Numbered from the stretch's first letter, positions 43,510 through 52,202 are shown. The stretch is DNA of 64,000 nucleotides from Mycobacterium neglectum (GCF_002591975.1 NZ_NVQE01000006.1:1-64000), one strand, 5' to 3'. Numbers and translations are program-made. Notes: a model not told the origin generated them from the sequence alone.

Positions 43510-44213
43510 TGCGTTGTCTCGCCGCCGCCTGCCGGGACATGCTGCGCCGCAAAGGTAGCGGCCTCGTCGGTCATCCCGTTGAGCGGATAGCTGTTGTGTG
43601 CGGCACCGTCCCCGCCGCCAGGTGAACAGATCGGATCTGCTGGCGCGCACAGGTCGAGCGTCTTACCCGAGTACAGACTGCCGACGGTGATGGGCGGGGC
43701 GGCGGTGTTGATGGTCTGCAGGAAACCGTTCGACGGCTTGCCGAAGAGCGCTACGGCAGCGACGTGGTCGGCGACATCGGATGGCATCGGACCGGTGATC
43801 CCCTGAGGCAGCGTGAAGCCAGAGGGGACGGCGTCGGCGGTGATGTATCCGGCGACGGCGGCACCCTGTGAGAAGCCTCCGAGCACGATCTCGGTGTCGG
43901 GACATGTGGTGGCCACGTCCTGGACCTTGTTCCTCGCATCGATGACCCCATCTGCGGCGGTCGCGAAATCCAGTGATGCGGGGTAGTTCACCGGGTAGAC
44001 ATCCATCGACTTGTCGCCGATCTTCGATCGCAGCGAATCGACGAACGCCTGGCCGACTCCGCCGACACCGGGTGCTTCAAATGTGCCGCGTGCGAAGACA
44101 ACCTGCACATCTGCACACGGCGCAGCGGACGCCAAAGGGGGAGCGACCGATGGACTGAGCAACGCTGCCGCCGCCATACCTGAGACAATGACCAACCGAT
44201 TGACAACCTGCAT
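43506..44213 (-). CDS. Exported cutinase-family lipase/esterase (second copy)
   Basis: A 235-residue cutinase with signal peptide (IVSGMAAAALLSPSVAPPLASA), VVFARGTFEAPGVGGVGQAFVD, nucleophile GGFSQGAAVAG near 110, CAPADPIC near 190 and histidine near 205. It is clearly a paralogue of the cutinase at 39860 but lacks the proline-rich tail and lies in the opposite orientation. ATG 44213 is chosen because it gives the signal peptide; 41 bp after the gene at 44255. Confidence 0.87.
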   Translation of the reverse strand: MQVVNRLVIVSGMAAAALLSPSVAPPLASAAPCADVQVVFARGTFEAPGVGGVGQAFVDSLRSKIGDKSMDVYPVNYPASLDFATAADGVIDARNKVQDVATTCPDTEIVLGGFSQGAAVAGYITADAVPSGFTLPQGITGPMPSDVADHVAAVALFGKPSNGFLQTINTAAPPITVGSLYSGKTLDLCAPADPICSPGGGDGAAHNSYPLNGMTDEAATFAAQHVPAGGGETTH

Positions 44214-44254
44214 CCCGACCCACCGCCTTTGAGAGTTACCTGAAATGTGCGGGC

Positions 44255-45205
44255 TCAACGCTGCGCTCCGCGTTCGCGGAGTTCCCGCCGTACGACTGCG
44301 TAAAACCCGCAATTTATGTAATTTATTTCAGGCCCGGTGGTCATCGAGTCGCCAGAACCATGGCCGGGGTGCAGCCAGGTCGCGATGTTGCGGACATAGT
44401 CCTTGAAAGCCACCAGACGCGACGGGTCCGACTTGATCTCTGAGCCTTCGGACTCGGTAACGAATGTCGGCGCCCCGCAGTCGAGATCCCAGTTGTAGTC
44501 GGCGAAGTGGTGAAACGTCGAGGCGGCCAACGCACGGCCCATCGGCTTACCGTCGGCTGACCGCTCGCCGTCCAGCGCAACGGCGAGGCCGAAGCGTCGG
44601 CCGGATGCGGTGCTGCGCCCCAGGGCGACCACCGTCGCGCTTGGCACACAGGCCGACACCGCGCCCTCGTGCGGGTGGGCGGGGAACCACTCGATGCGGC
44701 CGCTGTCGGTGCGGGCGGTGCGCAGCAATTCGTGCACCGGTTCCTCGGCGAACACGCGCTGATAGTCGCCGTTGGCGCCGGAGTGATAGTTGGGCCAGGA
44801 GATGGTCGGGGTGTCCTGGTCGTCGCACAGCCCGGCCGGGTCGGGATTGCGCTCGTGAAAGTGGTTGACCTCGCCCAAAGATCCGAGGCCGATCAGGCAA
44901 CTGCCGAGATCCTGGTGGTCGCGCGCGGTGAGCACCCCGCCACCGCTCTCACGGAACCGCACGATCGCCTGGGACTCGGCGTCGGTGAGTCCGTCGCCGA
45001 TATCGACTGCCAGGAGCCACAATTGGTCGTAGCCGAAGTCGTCGAGTCGGCTCAGGACCGGATCGTCTCCGCCTCTGGTCAACCGGTTGCGTGCGGTCAC
45101 CTCGTGGCCCGCGGCGCGCAGTTCGTTGGCCAGCAGCGAGAATCGGGTGATGTCCCAATCGTCGGGGTGTTCGGCAATCGTTGTCTGCAACAGGATCTTG
45201 GACAT
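44255..45205 (-). CDS. ThuA/GATase1-like protein of unknown function
   Basis: A 316-residue protein with an alpha/beta start (MSKILLQTTIAEHPDDWDITRF, LRAAGHEVTARNR) typical of class I glutamine amidotransferase-like or ThuA-like folds, and a histidine-rich end (STFHHFADYNWD). No catalytic triad can be named. Fourth in the leftward operon starting at 49062; 18 bp after the cupin. The unusual C terminus carries NCGFYAVVRREL. Confidence 0.6.
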   Translation of the reverse strand: MSKILLQTTIAEHPDDWDITRFSLLANELRAAGHEVTARNRLTRGGDDPVLSRLDDFGYDQLWLLAVDIGDGLTDAESQAIVRFRESGGGVLTARDHQDLGSCLIGLGSLGEVNHFHERNPDPAGLCDDQDTPTISWPNYHSGANGDYQRVFAEEPVHELLRTARTDSGRIEWFPAHPHEGAVSACVPSATVVALGRSTASGRRFGLAVALDGERSADGKPMGRALAASTFHHFADYNWDLDCGAPTFVTESEGSEIKSDPSRLVAFKDYVRNIATWLHPGHGSGDSMTTGPEINYINCGFYAVVRRELRERGAQR

Positions 45206-45223
45206 CGGAATCCCTCTTCTCAC

Positions 45224-45628
45224 TCAGGCTTTGGCGGCGCGGACGCGCCTGTCCCGGCGCGCTAGCAGTTCGTCCTCTTCGACAAGGGTGAGCATCGGCT
45301 TATCCGGAGCGCAGAGCATCGTGACGAGGAAGCGGACCTTGATGTCGTCGCGGGCATTGCCGTCCGAGTAGTGAATGACGTCGCCACCCGGTTCCCAGAA
45401 CGTTTCACCGGCCTTGACGACGCGCGGCGCCTCTCCCTCGAGTTCGAAGAGCATCTCGCCCTCGAGAACATAGCCGAACGCCGGTCCGCTATGGCGGTGC
45501 GGCGGGGTGCCGGGGTCGCCGGGCCCGAACTCTACGGCGATGGTCATCGCGTGCGAGCCCGCGGCCACGTCGGGCGGCATGGCTTCCTGTAGTACGGTGA
45601 CCGCCATCTGCCAGGCGTTGCTCGTCAT
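45224..45628 (-). CDS. Cupin-domain protein
   Basis: A 134-residue single cupin. Metal-site residues follow the cupin pattern: GTPPHRHSGPAFGYVLEGE (two histidines and a glutamate) and GDVIHYSDGN. Function may be metal-dependent redox or isomerase chemistry, or ligand sensing. It lies between the flavoprotein (84 bp) and the ThuA-like gene (18 bp) and probably belongs to the same pathway. ATG at 45628 follows GGAG. Confidence 0.8.
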   Translation of the reverse strand: MTSNAWQMAVTVLQEAMPPDVAAGSHAMTIAVEFGPGDPGTPPHRHSGPAFGYVLEGEMLFELEGEAPRVVKAGETFWEPGGDVIHYSDGNARDDIKVRFLVTMLCAPDKPMLTLVEEDELLARRDRRVRAAKA

Positions 45629-45712
45629 GTGGGGCTCCTTCGGTTTGCGATTCGCGGGTATGTCTGGGTATGTCGTTAGGACCGGGCAGGTCCGGGATTT
45701 GTGACAGTCCCG

Positions 45713-47443
45713 CTATTCGACGAGCTTGCCTTCGGCGGATACCTCGCGCATGAGGCCGGCGATCTCGGCAGGGATCTCGGGGATGGGTTCGCGCGCCAGT
45801 TGTCCCGGGCCCGACCACACGAAGTTGACCTTCAGCGACTCGTCGAGCTCGGGGTAGTCGGCCCGGTTGTGGCAGCCGCGGGACTCCCGCCGTTCGATGG
45901 CGGCCTCGAGGGTCGCGCGTGCGGCCATCAGACTCGACTTGAGATCGAAGGCGTGGGCCAGGTCCTGATATCCGGCGATGTCGGGATGAACACCGAGCTT
46001 GGCGGCGTGCTCGTCGATGGCGTCGAGCTCGTGCAGGCCCGCGCGCAGCCCGCTCTCGTCGCGCACCACGCCGCAGTGCTCGGTCATGGCGTTCCGGACG
46101 CCGCGCTGCAGGAACCGGACGGTCTCGCCGCCCTTGGCCGCCAAAAGCGCGTCAATCTCGTCTCGGGCACGAGAAACCGCAGCCGCGGAGCGCTGTTGGG
46201 CACCAAGGGCGCTCGAGTAGGCAGCGGCGTCGGCCCCGACGATCCGGCCGTAGACGAGCAGCTCGATAAGCGAGTTGCCGCCGAGCCGGTTGGCTCCGTG
46301 AAGTCCACTCGAGGCTTCGCCGATGGCGTACAGGCCCTGCACATCGGTGGTGTGGTCCTCGGGCCGGACCCAGACGCCGCCCATCGAATAATGCGCCGTC
46401 GGTGCGATCTCGATCGGACTGGTGGTGATGTCGAGCAGCTGCAGTTCCATCAGCGTCTGGTAGACCCGGGGTAACCGCTCCATGATCTGTTCGCGCGGTA
46501 GGTGCGAGACGTCGAGCCAGACACCGCCACGGGGGGTGCCGCGGCCCTCCTTGATCTCGGTGAACGCGGCGAGCGCAACGCGATCACGCGTGGACAACTC
46601 CATCCGCTCGGCGTCGTACCGTTTCATGAAGCGCTCGCCGTGGTCGTTGCGCAGGATGCCGCCCTCGCCGCGGGCCGCCTCGGAGACCAGGGTGCCCGCG
46701 GAGTCCTCCGGCTCGATGAGTCCGGAGGGGTGGAACTGCACGAGTTCGGGATCGCGGATTCGGCCGCCGGCCTCGACAGCGAGACGGAAAGAGTCGCCGG
46801 TGTTTTCGTCGCGGCGCGACGATGTACGCCGCCAGATGCGGGTGTGGCCGCCGGTGGCGAGGATCACCGCGTCGGCGCGGATGACGTAGCGGGTGCCGTC
46901 GCTCAGGTCGAATCCGTATGCACCGAAGACGACGTTGTCGCGGACCAGAAGCCTGGTGATGTATGCGGAGTCGAGAATCGGGATATTCAGCTGCGCAGCG
47001 CGTTTGACCAGTGTGCGCTGGATCTCCAGCCCGGTGTAGTCGCCGGCGAAGGCGGTGCGGCGGAACGTGTGCGCACCGAAGAATCGTTGGGAGATCCTGC
47101 CGTCCTGCTCGCGGGCGAAGTGCATGCCATACCGTTCGAGGTCGCGGATGCCCTCGGCGGCGCCTTCCGTGACGACCTGGACCGTATGCGGGTTGGCCAG
47201 CAGGTAGCTCTCCTTCAGAGTGTCGGCCGCGTGCTGGGCGGGACTGTCTTCGGGATCCATGGTCGCCAGAGCGGCGTTGATACCACCCGCGGCCAACGTG
47301 GTGTGGGGGTCGGACTTGGGTCGCTTACCGACCGCCAGCACGTCAATGCCGCGTTCGGCCAGTTCGATCGCCGCACGCAGACCCGATCCGCCCGTCCCGA
47401 TGACGAGCACGGAGGTGGCGATCTGCTGTTCATTGGTCCTCAT
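45713..47443 (-). CDS. Stand-alone fumarate reductase/L-aspartate oxidase-type flavoprotein
   Basis: A 576-residue FAD protein of the SdhA/FrdA/NadB family. Dinucleotide motif VLVIGTGGSGLRAAIELAERG at the start, HTTLAAGGINAAL flavin loop near 45, HPSGL/substrate loop, and the C-terminal flavin segment GLYAIGEASSGLHGANRLGGNSL near 380. No iron-sulfur or membrane subunit gene is adjacent, so it is not a complete succinate dehydrogenase; it may use another acceptor. ATG 47443 matches the family start. In the operon 49062-44255. Confidence 0.85.
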   Translation of the reverse strand: MRTNEQQIATSVLVIGTGGSGLRAAIELAERGIDVLAVGKRPKSDPHTTLAAGGINAALATMDPEDSPAQHAADTLKESYLLANPHTVQVVTEGAAEGIRDLERYGMHFAREQDGRISQRFFGAHTFRRTAFAGDYTGLEIQRTLVKRAAQLNIPILDSAYITRLLVRDNVVFGAYGFDLSDGTRYVIRADAVILATGGHTRIWRRTSSRRDENTGDSFRLAVEAGGRIRDPELVQFHPSGLIEPEDSAGTLVSEAARGEGGILRNDHGERFMKRYDAERMELSTRDRVALAAFTEIKEGRGTPRGGVWLDVSHLPREQIMERLPRVYQTLMELQLLDITTSPIEIAPTAHYSMGGVWVRPEDHTTDVQGLYAIGEASSGLHGANRLGGNSLIELLVYGRIVGADAAAYSSALGAQQRSAAAVSRARDEIDALLAAKGGETVRFLQRGVRNAMTEHCGVVRDESGLRAGLHELDAIDEHAAKLGVHPDIAGYQDLAHAFDLKSSLMAARATLEAAIERRESRGCHNRADYPELDESLKVNFVWSGPGQLAREPIPEIPAEIAGLMREVSAEGKLVE

Positions 47444-47499
47444 ATACCTATGACACCGCAGCGCGGTGATATGTGACAGATGGTGACCGCCGCTTGCGC

Positions 47500-49062
47500 C
47501 TAGCGGCGATCGTCGAGGACTTGGTGCCCGGCGTTGTATCCCGGGATGAACGTGATGCCGGGACCGCCGTGGCACCCTGCTCCACCCAGGTAGAGCCCGT
47601 CGATCGGGACCGGCATGTCCAGGAATCCCTTGGGCCCCGGTCGATTCGGACCCATCAGATCCGGATGCAGGAGGCCGTGACAGAAGTCGCCTGACGGGGC
47701 GGCGAACATCGTCTGCATGTGGTACGGCGCGAACGTGATGTGGCGGATCAGGATGTCGCGGAAGTTGGGGGCGTAGCGGGTGATCTTGTCGATCACCTTC
47801 TCCGCCATCACGTTCTTGAGATGGCCGTGCTGGTCGCGGCTCGCCTCAACGGGGAATGCGTACGCGTACGCGCTGGCCGCATGCTTGCCGGGCGGCGCCA
47901 TTCCTGCGTCATGCACGGAGGGGATCTGCATGCCCATCGACGGGTTGTCGGGCACGACGCCGCGTCTGCATTCGTCCCACTGGCGTTGTTGTTCCTCGGG
48001 TGAGTTGAAGATTCCGATGGAACCCTGCATGCCGGGCTCGTTGAGAAACTCATAGGGCGGATCGAACTCGGGCAGGCCGTCGAGAGCGAAATGGATCTGC
48101 ACGAACGAGGCACGGTGGTCGCGGCCGGACAGCCGCGTGACGAGGTCGGCGGGCAGGTGCTCGGCGCCGACCAGCTCGACAAGCGTGTGGTCCGGTGCCA
48201 GGTTCGAAATCACCACGGGCGCAGTGATCTCGGATCCGTCGCGCAGACGCACGCCGGTAACCCGGTCACCGTCGACGAGGATCTTCTCCACCTTCGCGCG
48301 GTACAAGACCTCGCCGCCGGTGGACACGAAAAGTTCGAGCAGATGGTCGCAGAGTGCCCCGATCCCACCTTCCAGCTTCGTCATCATCGCGGTGGCGTCG
48401 TCGGGAACGGCAAGGGCGAACGCCAGACAGGTTGCGCTGCCGGGGGTGTACGGGCCGCGGTAGGTGGAGTTGATGGCCAGGAATGCAAGCATGCCGCGCA
48501 TCACGGCGTGCTTCCGCCGGTCGGGAAGGAAGCGGTCGATGGCGTCCATCGCGGTACCGAACAGGACTTCGTGGATGGCTGTGCGTTCGGCCTCATTGGC
48601 CGCGCACGCATACATCTCGTCGATCGTCTTCGGCGGTGTGCGAACGTCGAAGCGGCCGAGTGCCTTTGACGGTCCCTGGCTCCACCCGATCAGACCCGCC
48701 ATGCCGGTGACGGCGTCGACACCGTGCTTCTCGGTGAGGTGGGTCATGAATTGCATCGGATCGCGATAGAAGATCATCGCCTCGTCGCCGCCGTCCCCGA
48801 GATTGACCGACATCACCTCGGAGTCGACGGTGGGCAGCGTGTCGAGCCCGAGCTCCTTGGCGATCTGCGGCGGCATCGGGAACTGCACCGAGCCGGCGAT
48901 CTCGTAGCGGAACCCGTCGATGAGCTCAACGGTCGCCGCCATTCCGCCGGTATAGGTATTGGCCTCCAGGCACACAGTGCGCAGTCCCGCCTGTTGCAGG
49001 ATCGAGGCGGCGGTGAGTCCGTTGTGGCCGGCACCGACGACGATCGCATCGTAGTCGCTCAT
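47500..49062 (-). CDS. CrtI/phytoene-desaturase-like FAD oxidoreductase
   Basis: A 520-residue FAD/NAD(P)-binding amine-oxidase-fold protein: DYDAIVVGAGHNGLTAA at the start, the CrtI-like ETNTYTGGMA flavin loop and a C-terminal GLYLGGAGCHGGPG FAD segment. Family members dehydrogenate or isomerise carotenoids, retinol or other polyenes. ATG 49062 matches the family start; an ATG at 49071 is in frame. First gene of the leftward operon; the start lies only 15 bp from a duplicated palindromic operator. Confidence 0.85.
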   Translation of the reverse strand: MSDYDAIVVGAGHNGLTAASILQQAGLRTVCLEANTYTGGMAATVELIDGFRYEIAGSVQFPMPPQIAKELGLDTLPTVDSEVMSVNLGDGGDEAMIFYRDPMQFMTHLTEKHGVDAVTGMAGLIGWSQGPSKALGRFDVRTPPKTIDEMYACAANEAERTAIHEVLFGTAMDAIDRFLPDRRKHAVMRGMLAFLAINSTYRGPYTPGSATCLAFALAVPDDATAMMTKLEGGIGALCDHLLELFVSTGGEVLYRAKVEKILVDGDRVTGVRLRDGSEITAPVVISNLAPDHTLVELVGAEHLPADLVTRLSGRDHRASFVQIHFALDGLPEFDPPYEFLNEPGMQGSIGIFNSPEEQQRQWDECRRGVVPDNPSMGMQIPSVHDAGMAPPGKHAASAYAYAFPVEASRDQHGHLKNVMAEKVIDKITRYAPNFRDILIRHITFAPYHMQTMFAAPSGDFCHGLLHPDLMGPNRPGPKGFLDMPVPIDGLYLGGAGCHGGPGITFIPGYNAGHQVLDDRR

Positions 49063-49076
49063 GGCCGGCATATTAC

Positions 49077-49108
49077 GTCAGTACTGACACAATTGCGTCA
49101 GTACTGAC
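49077..49108. promoter_or_regulatory. Duplicated palindromic operator between the FAD oxidoreductase and TetR genes
   Basis: The perfect 12-bp palindrome GTCAGTACTGAC occurs at 49077-49088 and 49097-49108, 20 bp apart centre to centre (about two helical turns). It lies in the divergent gap, 15 bp from one start and 36 bp from the TetR start; the TetR protein is the obvious binder. Confidence 0.85.
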
Positions 49109-49143
49109 AAGAAGGCCGAACACTGGGTTACGATCGCCGCGCT

Positions 49144-49743
49144 ATGACCGCGTCGCCGAACCTGCATGAGCTGCGGCGACGGTCCACGCGCGAGGCACTG
49201 CGACAGGCCGCCCTGGCAAGTTTCGCCAGGAAGGGCTTTTCGAATGTCACGGTGACCGAGCTCGCCCGCGAGGCCGGCGTCACCGAGCGCACCTTCTTCC
49301 GGCACTTCGGCTCCAAGGAAGCCGTGCTGTTCCAGGACTACGAGACGCAGGTCGAATGGCTGGCCGAAGCGCTATCCCGGCGGCCCGAGTCGGAGGCGAT
49401 ATTCGATGCGGTACTGGCTGCGGTCACCAGCTTCCCGCATGACTTCGAGGTGGTCCGCCAGGCGGCGAGCGCCCGAATGGAACTCATCAGCGCCGAGCGG
49501 ATCGCGGCGCACCTGCGAGTGGTCCAGGCGTCGTTCGCCGCGGTGATCACGCGCTTCGTCGCCGAGCGATACGCGGGTACGCCGCAGATCGATCTGCTGG
49601 CCGAAGTGGCCGGTGCGACATTGGCCGCTGCGCTGGTGACAGCGGTGGAGAGCTGGGGCCGCAACGGCTGCGCCGGGGATTTGAATGACATCACCCAGAC
49701 GTGTGTAAATCTCGTGAGGTCCGGCCTGGCGCCGCTGGCCTGA
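49144..49743 (+). CDS. TetR-family regulator of the adjacent redox operon
   Basis: A 199-residue TetR protein; helix-turn-helix TVTELAREAGVTERTFFRHFGSKE near residues 37-60. The C-terminal domain is of the general ligand-binding type. It diverges from the 49062-44255 operon across a duplicated palindrome and most likely represses it and itself. ATG at 49144. Confidence 0.9.
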   Translation: MTASPNLHELRRRSTREALRQAALASFARKGFSNVTVTELAREAGVTERTFFRHFGSKEAVLFQDYETQVEWLAEALSRRPESEAIFDAVLAAVTSFPHDFEVVRQAASARMELISAERIAAHLRVVQASFAAVITRFVAERYAGTPQIDLLAEVAGATLAAALVTAVESWGRNGCAGDLNDITQTCVNLVRSGLAPLA

Positions 49744-49772
49744 GGCCAATCCAGTTGGGCTGCAAGGCTTAT

Positions 49773-49852
49773 GTGCGGACCGGCCATACCCTGCCGGACG
49801 GCAGGCCGGAACGTGATGTGCTGCATCGACGTCACACGCGGCCGGTCCGCAC
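49773..49852. terminator. Long inverted repeat in a convergent gap
   Basis: Arms GTGCGGACCGGCC (49773-49785) and GGCCGGTCCGCAC (49840-49852) match perfectly over 13 bp, with 54 bp between; a small hairpin (TGCC GGAC GGCA) lies inside. Between convergent genes this is most simply a bidirectional terminator, though no T-runs flank it. Confidence 0.45.
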
Positions 49853-49929
49853 GTGCAACTTATCACATCATCTGAACAGTTGGACAGATAATGCGAACCG
49901 GTCGTAGTCTCGGTCCATGGCCTGATCTT

Positions 49930-50288
49930 CTAGAGGCCTCCGCACTCCGACGGACCGATGATTACGTTCCACGGCGGGCAATGCGCCGGCCGGGGAGCTG
50001 GCGGTGGAGGCGGACCCATCGGCGGCGCCGGGGAGTCCATCCACAGATAGCTCTGCATCGCATTCCCGTTGACGTCGAACATCGGCACGTTTCCCTTGCC
50101 GAAAGGGACGGTGACGAAGGTATGGCACACGTTCATGTCCCAGCCCAGACCGTGCATCGGTACGGCTGGCCGGGGCACCAGGTGTAGCCGCCCTGGGCGG
50201 TTGCGGCACCGGCGCTCAGTCCCAGCCCGACCACGGCGAGAGCGGTGGACGCGACAGCCGTGGTGGCTAACCGTGAAAGTCGGTTCAT
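49930..50288 (-). pseudogene. Frameshifted gene for a small exported protein
   Basis: ATG at 50288 starts a signal peptide (VASTALAVVGLGLSAGAATA) and mature QGGYTWCPGQP, then the frame breaks near 50160-50163 and ends early. The shifted frame continues to TAG 49930 with VPMHGLGWDMNVCHTF...PMFDVNGNAMQSY and a proline-rich end. Restoring one base gives a single protein of about 119 residues. The longer shifted frame has a GTG that is not a real start. Either a recent pseudogene or a sequencing error. Confidence 0.7.
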
Positions 50289-50395
50289 ATCTTTTCCTTT
50301 CGCGACGTGCTGCCTGGGGTGGCAGGCCGATGCGATTCAGTACAGACCGCGCTCGCCGCTACCGATCCCAAGTACGCCTTGATCCGCGCGAAGCG

Positions 50396-50827
50396 CTAAC
50401 GCAGCGATCCCGGCGGCCAGTCCCAGCCGATCTCGTCGCAGATCGGCGGAATGATGATGAGCGCTCCGCGCGGGCTGCAGAACGGCATCCCCGGCGGCGG
50501 TGTCAGCGGGGCGGGAGGCGCACCGACCGGGACCGGCGGGGGCGCAGCGGGATGCGGCGATCCAGACCACGGGTACATGGTGTTCGTCGTGACATCGACG
50601 ATGCCCTCGGAGTTCCAGTACCAGTCGTGGCCGACGGTCCAGTCCCAGGTCAGCACCTGACCGCCAGGAGGCGGCGGCTGGCCCGGGAGCCAGTGGGTAC
50701 ACGTGACGCCGGGCGGACAGTTGCCGCCCTGATAGCTGGGGCCCTGAGCGGACGCGGTCGTTGCCAAGCCCAATCCGGCTAGCACCATGCCGCCGGTCGC
50801 CACCGCAGTGGTCGCCAGCTTCGACAT
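50396..50827 (-). CDS. Small exported proline-rich protein
   Basis: A 143-residue protein with a signal peptide (ATTAVATGGMVLAGLGLATTASA), a cysteine-containing segment (GGNCPPGVTCTHW) and a proline-rich middle. It resembles the frameshifted gene just downstream in layout and probably arose by tandem duplication. No function known. ATG at 50827 gives the signal peptide. Confidence 0.72.
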   Translation of the reverse strand: MSKLATTAVATGGMVLAGLGLATTASAQGPSYQGGNCPPGVTCTHWLPGQPPPPGGQVLTWDWTVGHDWYWNSEGIVDVTTNTMYPWSGSPHPAAPPPVPVGAPPAPLTPPPGMPFCSPRGALIIIPPICDEIGWDWPPGSLR

Positions 50828-51005
50828 TTTGATGATGATCGTTCTCTTTCGTCGGGGCGTGCCACCGTGGCATCGCTGTTGGCGCCAAGTAAAGATCCCG
50901 ACGTTGGCTACCGATCCCAAAGATGATGCTCCTGCAAGCGGCTGGCCGGGTGTATTCCACGCGAACCCGAGAGACATTGGTCATCCCGGCGCTAGGCTCC
51001 CGGGC

Positions 51006-51698
51006 GTGACGGTGAATCGTCGCCAAGTCTTAGGTGCGGCAGGCCTGGCGGGCGCTGGTGCCGCGACCGGCGTGGGTGTGGACCGCCTCATTTCCAGTGG
51101 CACCGGAAACAGCCCCGACAAGGAAGCTCCCGTAACCATGTCCGATGACGCTGCGCGCTTTGGGGATCCCCGTATACCCGCCGAGACGATCACCTCGCAA
51201 TCCCACCTCTTCCGTCTCGGCGACCAGCCCCGCAGCACGCATGACGGGGGGTGGTTCCAGCAGGCGAACGAGGACAATTTCCCGATCCTCAAGGGGCAGG
51301 AGGCCAGCCTCTTGATGCTCACCTTGGAGCCCGGCGGTATCCGCGAGCCGCACTGGCATCCCAGCGCGTGGGAACTCAACATCGTCACCCGCGGCGTGGC
51401 GACATGGGTCGTCATCGATGGGAACGGGAACCACGAGAGCTTCGAACAACAGGTCAATGACCTGGTTTTCGCGCCCCAGGGGTCGTTTCACTACTTCGAG
51501 AACCGCGGTGCGGACGACCTGACGATCATCATCATCCAGAACACCAGCGCGCCCGAAGACAAAGACAACATCGGCATCGGTGAGTCCATGAGCAGGCTTC
51601 CACCGCGGGTGCTGTCCGCCGTCTTCGGCGTTCCCGAAGAGACATTCACTTCTTTCAAGAAGATCGACAACTCGATCGTCATCCTGCGATCGCCGTAG
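51006..51698 (+). CDS. Tat-exported cupin protein (oxalate decarboxylase-like)
   Basis: A 230-residue protein. N-terminal twin-arginine signal: NRRQVLGAAGLAGAGAATG. Then one cupin domain with metal ligands in PHWHPSAWELNIVTRG (two His, one Glu) and FAPQGSFHYF (third His). It resembles half of bicupin oxalate decarboxylases; the substrate is unknown. GTG at 51006 starts two residues before the RR motif. Convergent with the HNH gene across a nested inverted repeat. Confidence 0.8.
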   Translation: MTVNRRQVLGAAGLAGAGAATGVGVDRLISSGTGNSPDKEAPVTMSDDAARFGDPRIPAETITSQSHLFRLGDQPRSTHDGGWFQQANEDNFPILKGQEASLLMLTLEPGGIREPHWHPSAWELNIVTRGVATWVVIDGNGNHESFEQQVNDLVFAPQGSFHYFENRGADDLTIIIIQNTSAPEDKDNIGIGESMSRLPPRVLSAVFGVPEETFTSFKKIDNSIVILRSP

Positions 51699-51701
51699 GC
51701 G

Positions 51702-51780
51702 ACTAAGTACCGCACCGCCGCGACGCGAGATTGAAGTAGCAGTAGCGCACCACTGCTATGCCGGGGCGGTGGTACTTAGT
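51702..51780. terminator. Nested inverted repeats between the cupin and HNH genes
   Basis: Outer arms ACTAAGTACC (51702-51711) and GGTACTTAGT (51771-51780), continuing after a 2-nt bulge with ACCGCC/GGCGGT, enclose an inner hairpin TAGCAGT ... ACTGCTA (51737-51758) with an 8-nt loop. The outer arm covers the HNH stop codon. It would fold on either transcript, so a bidirectional terminator is likely. Confidence 0.5.
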
Positions 51781-52180
51781 ACGACCGCCCGTCGGCGTAT
51801 CGCTGTCGGCGGTAATGGCGCCCCTTGCCGCGATTGCGGCTCTTGTATGTCGCCAGCTGCGAGTCGCAGTTCGGACAGATCAGCCGTAGGTTCTCCCGAT
51901 GATTGTTGGTCGGGTCGCCATCGATGTGGTCCATCACCAATGCGAGGGGCAGATCCAGCCACACGCTCGCGCCGCCACAGATCGCGCAGCAGCGCGACTG
52001 CACACCGGCGAGATACTCCCGGATGTAGTGACCCTGGTGGCCGTCAATCCGCGCCTCGCCGGATTCGAGCCAGAGTTTCGTCCTGGCATCGCGCCGGGCC
52101 GACGCCTGACAGGCGTTACCGCAGTAGACCTTTTGACTGCGCTTCGAAAGTGGTGAGCCGCAACCGCGACACTGCCGCAT
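51776..52180 (-). CDS. Small HNH endonuclease-like protein
   Basis: A 134-residue protein with two metal-binding parts: an N-terminal zinc-ribbon-like CRGCGSPL...YCGNACQ, and an HNH domain (CAICGGASVWLDLPLALVMDHIDGD then NNHRENLRLICPNCDSQ). The histidine and asparagine ligands look intact. Such stand-alone HNH proteins occur in phage and mobile DNA, but also as ordinary genes; no other mobile gene is nearby. ATG at 52180. Confidence 0.8.
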   Translation of the reverse strand: MRQCRGCGSPLSKRSQKVYCGNACQASARRDARTKLWLESGEARIDGHQGHYIREYLAGVQSRCCAICGGASVWLDLPLALVMDHIDGDPTNNHRENLRLICPNCDSQLATYKSRNRGKGRHYRRQRYADGRSY

Positions 52181-52202
52181 GCCACGAAGCTACGACCGGC
52201 CA

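Noticed and set aside
49930-50178. Separate 82-codon gene starting at GTG 50178
   Set aside because: It lacks a ribosome site and a signal peptide, and its sequence continues the upstream fragment in a shifted frame, so a frameshift is the simpler reading.
51702-52180. Insertion sequence or homing element around the HNH gene
   Set aside because: The inverted repeat lies only at one end, no target duplication or second arm is seen beyond the tRNA side, and no transposase is present.
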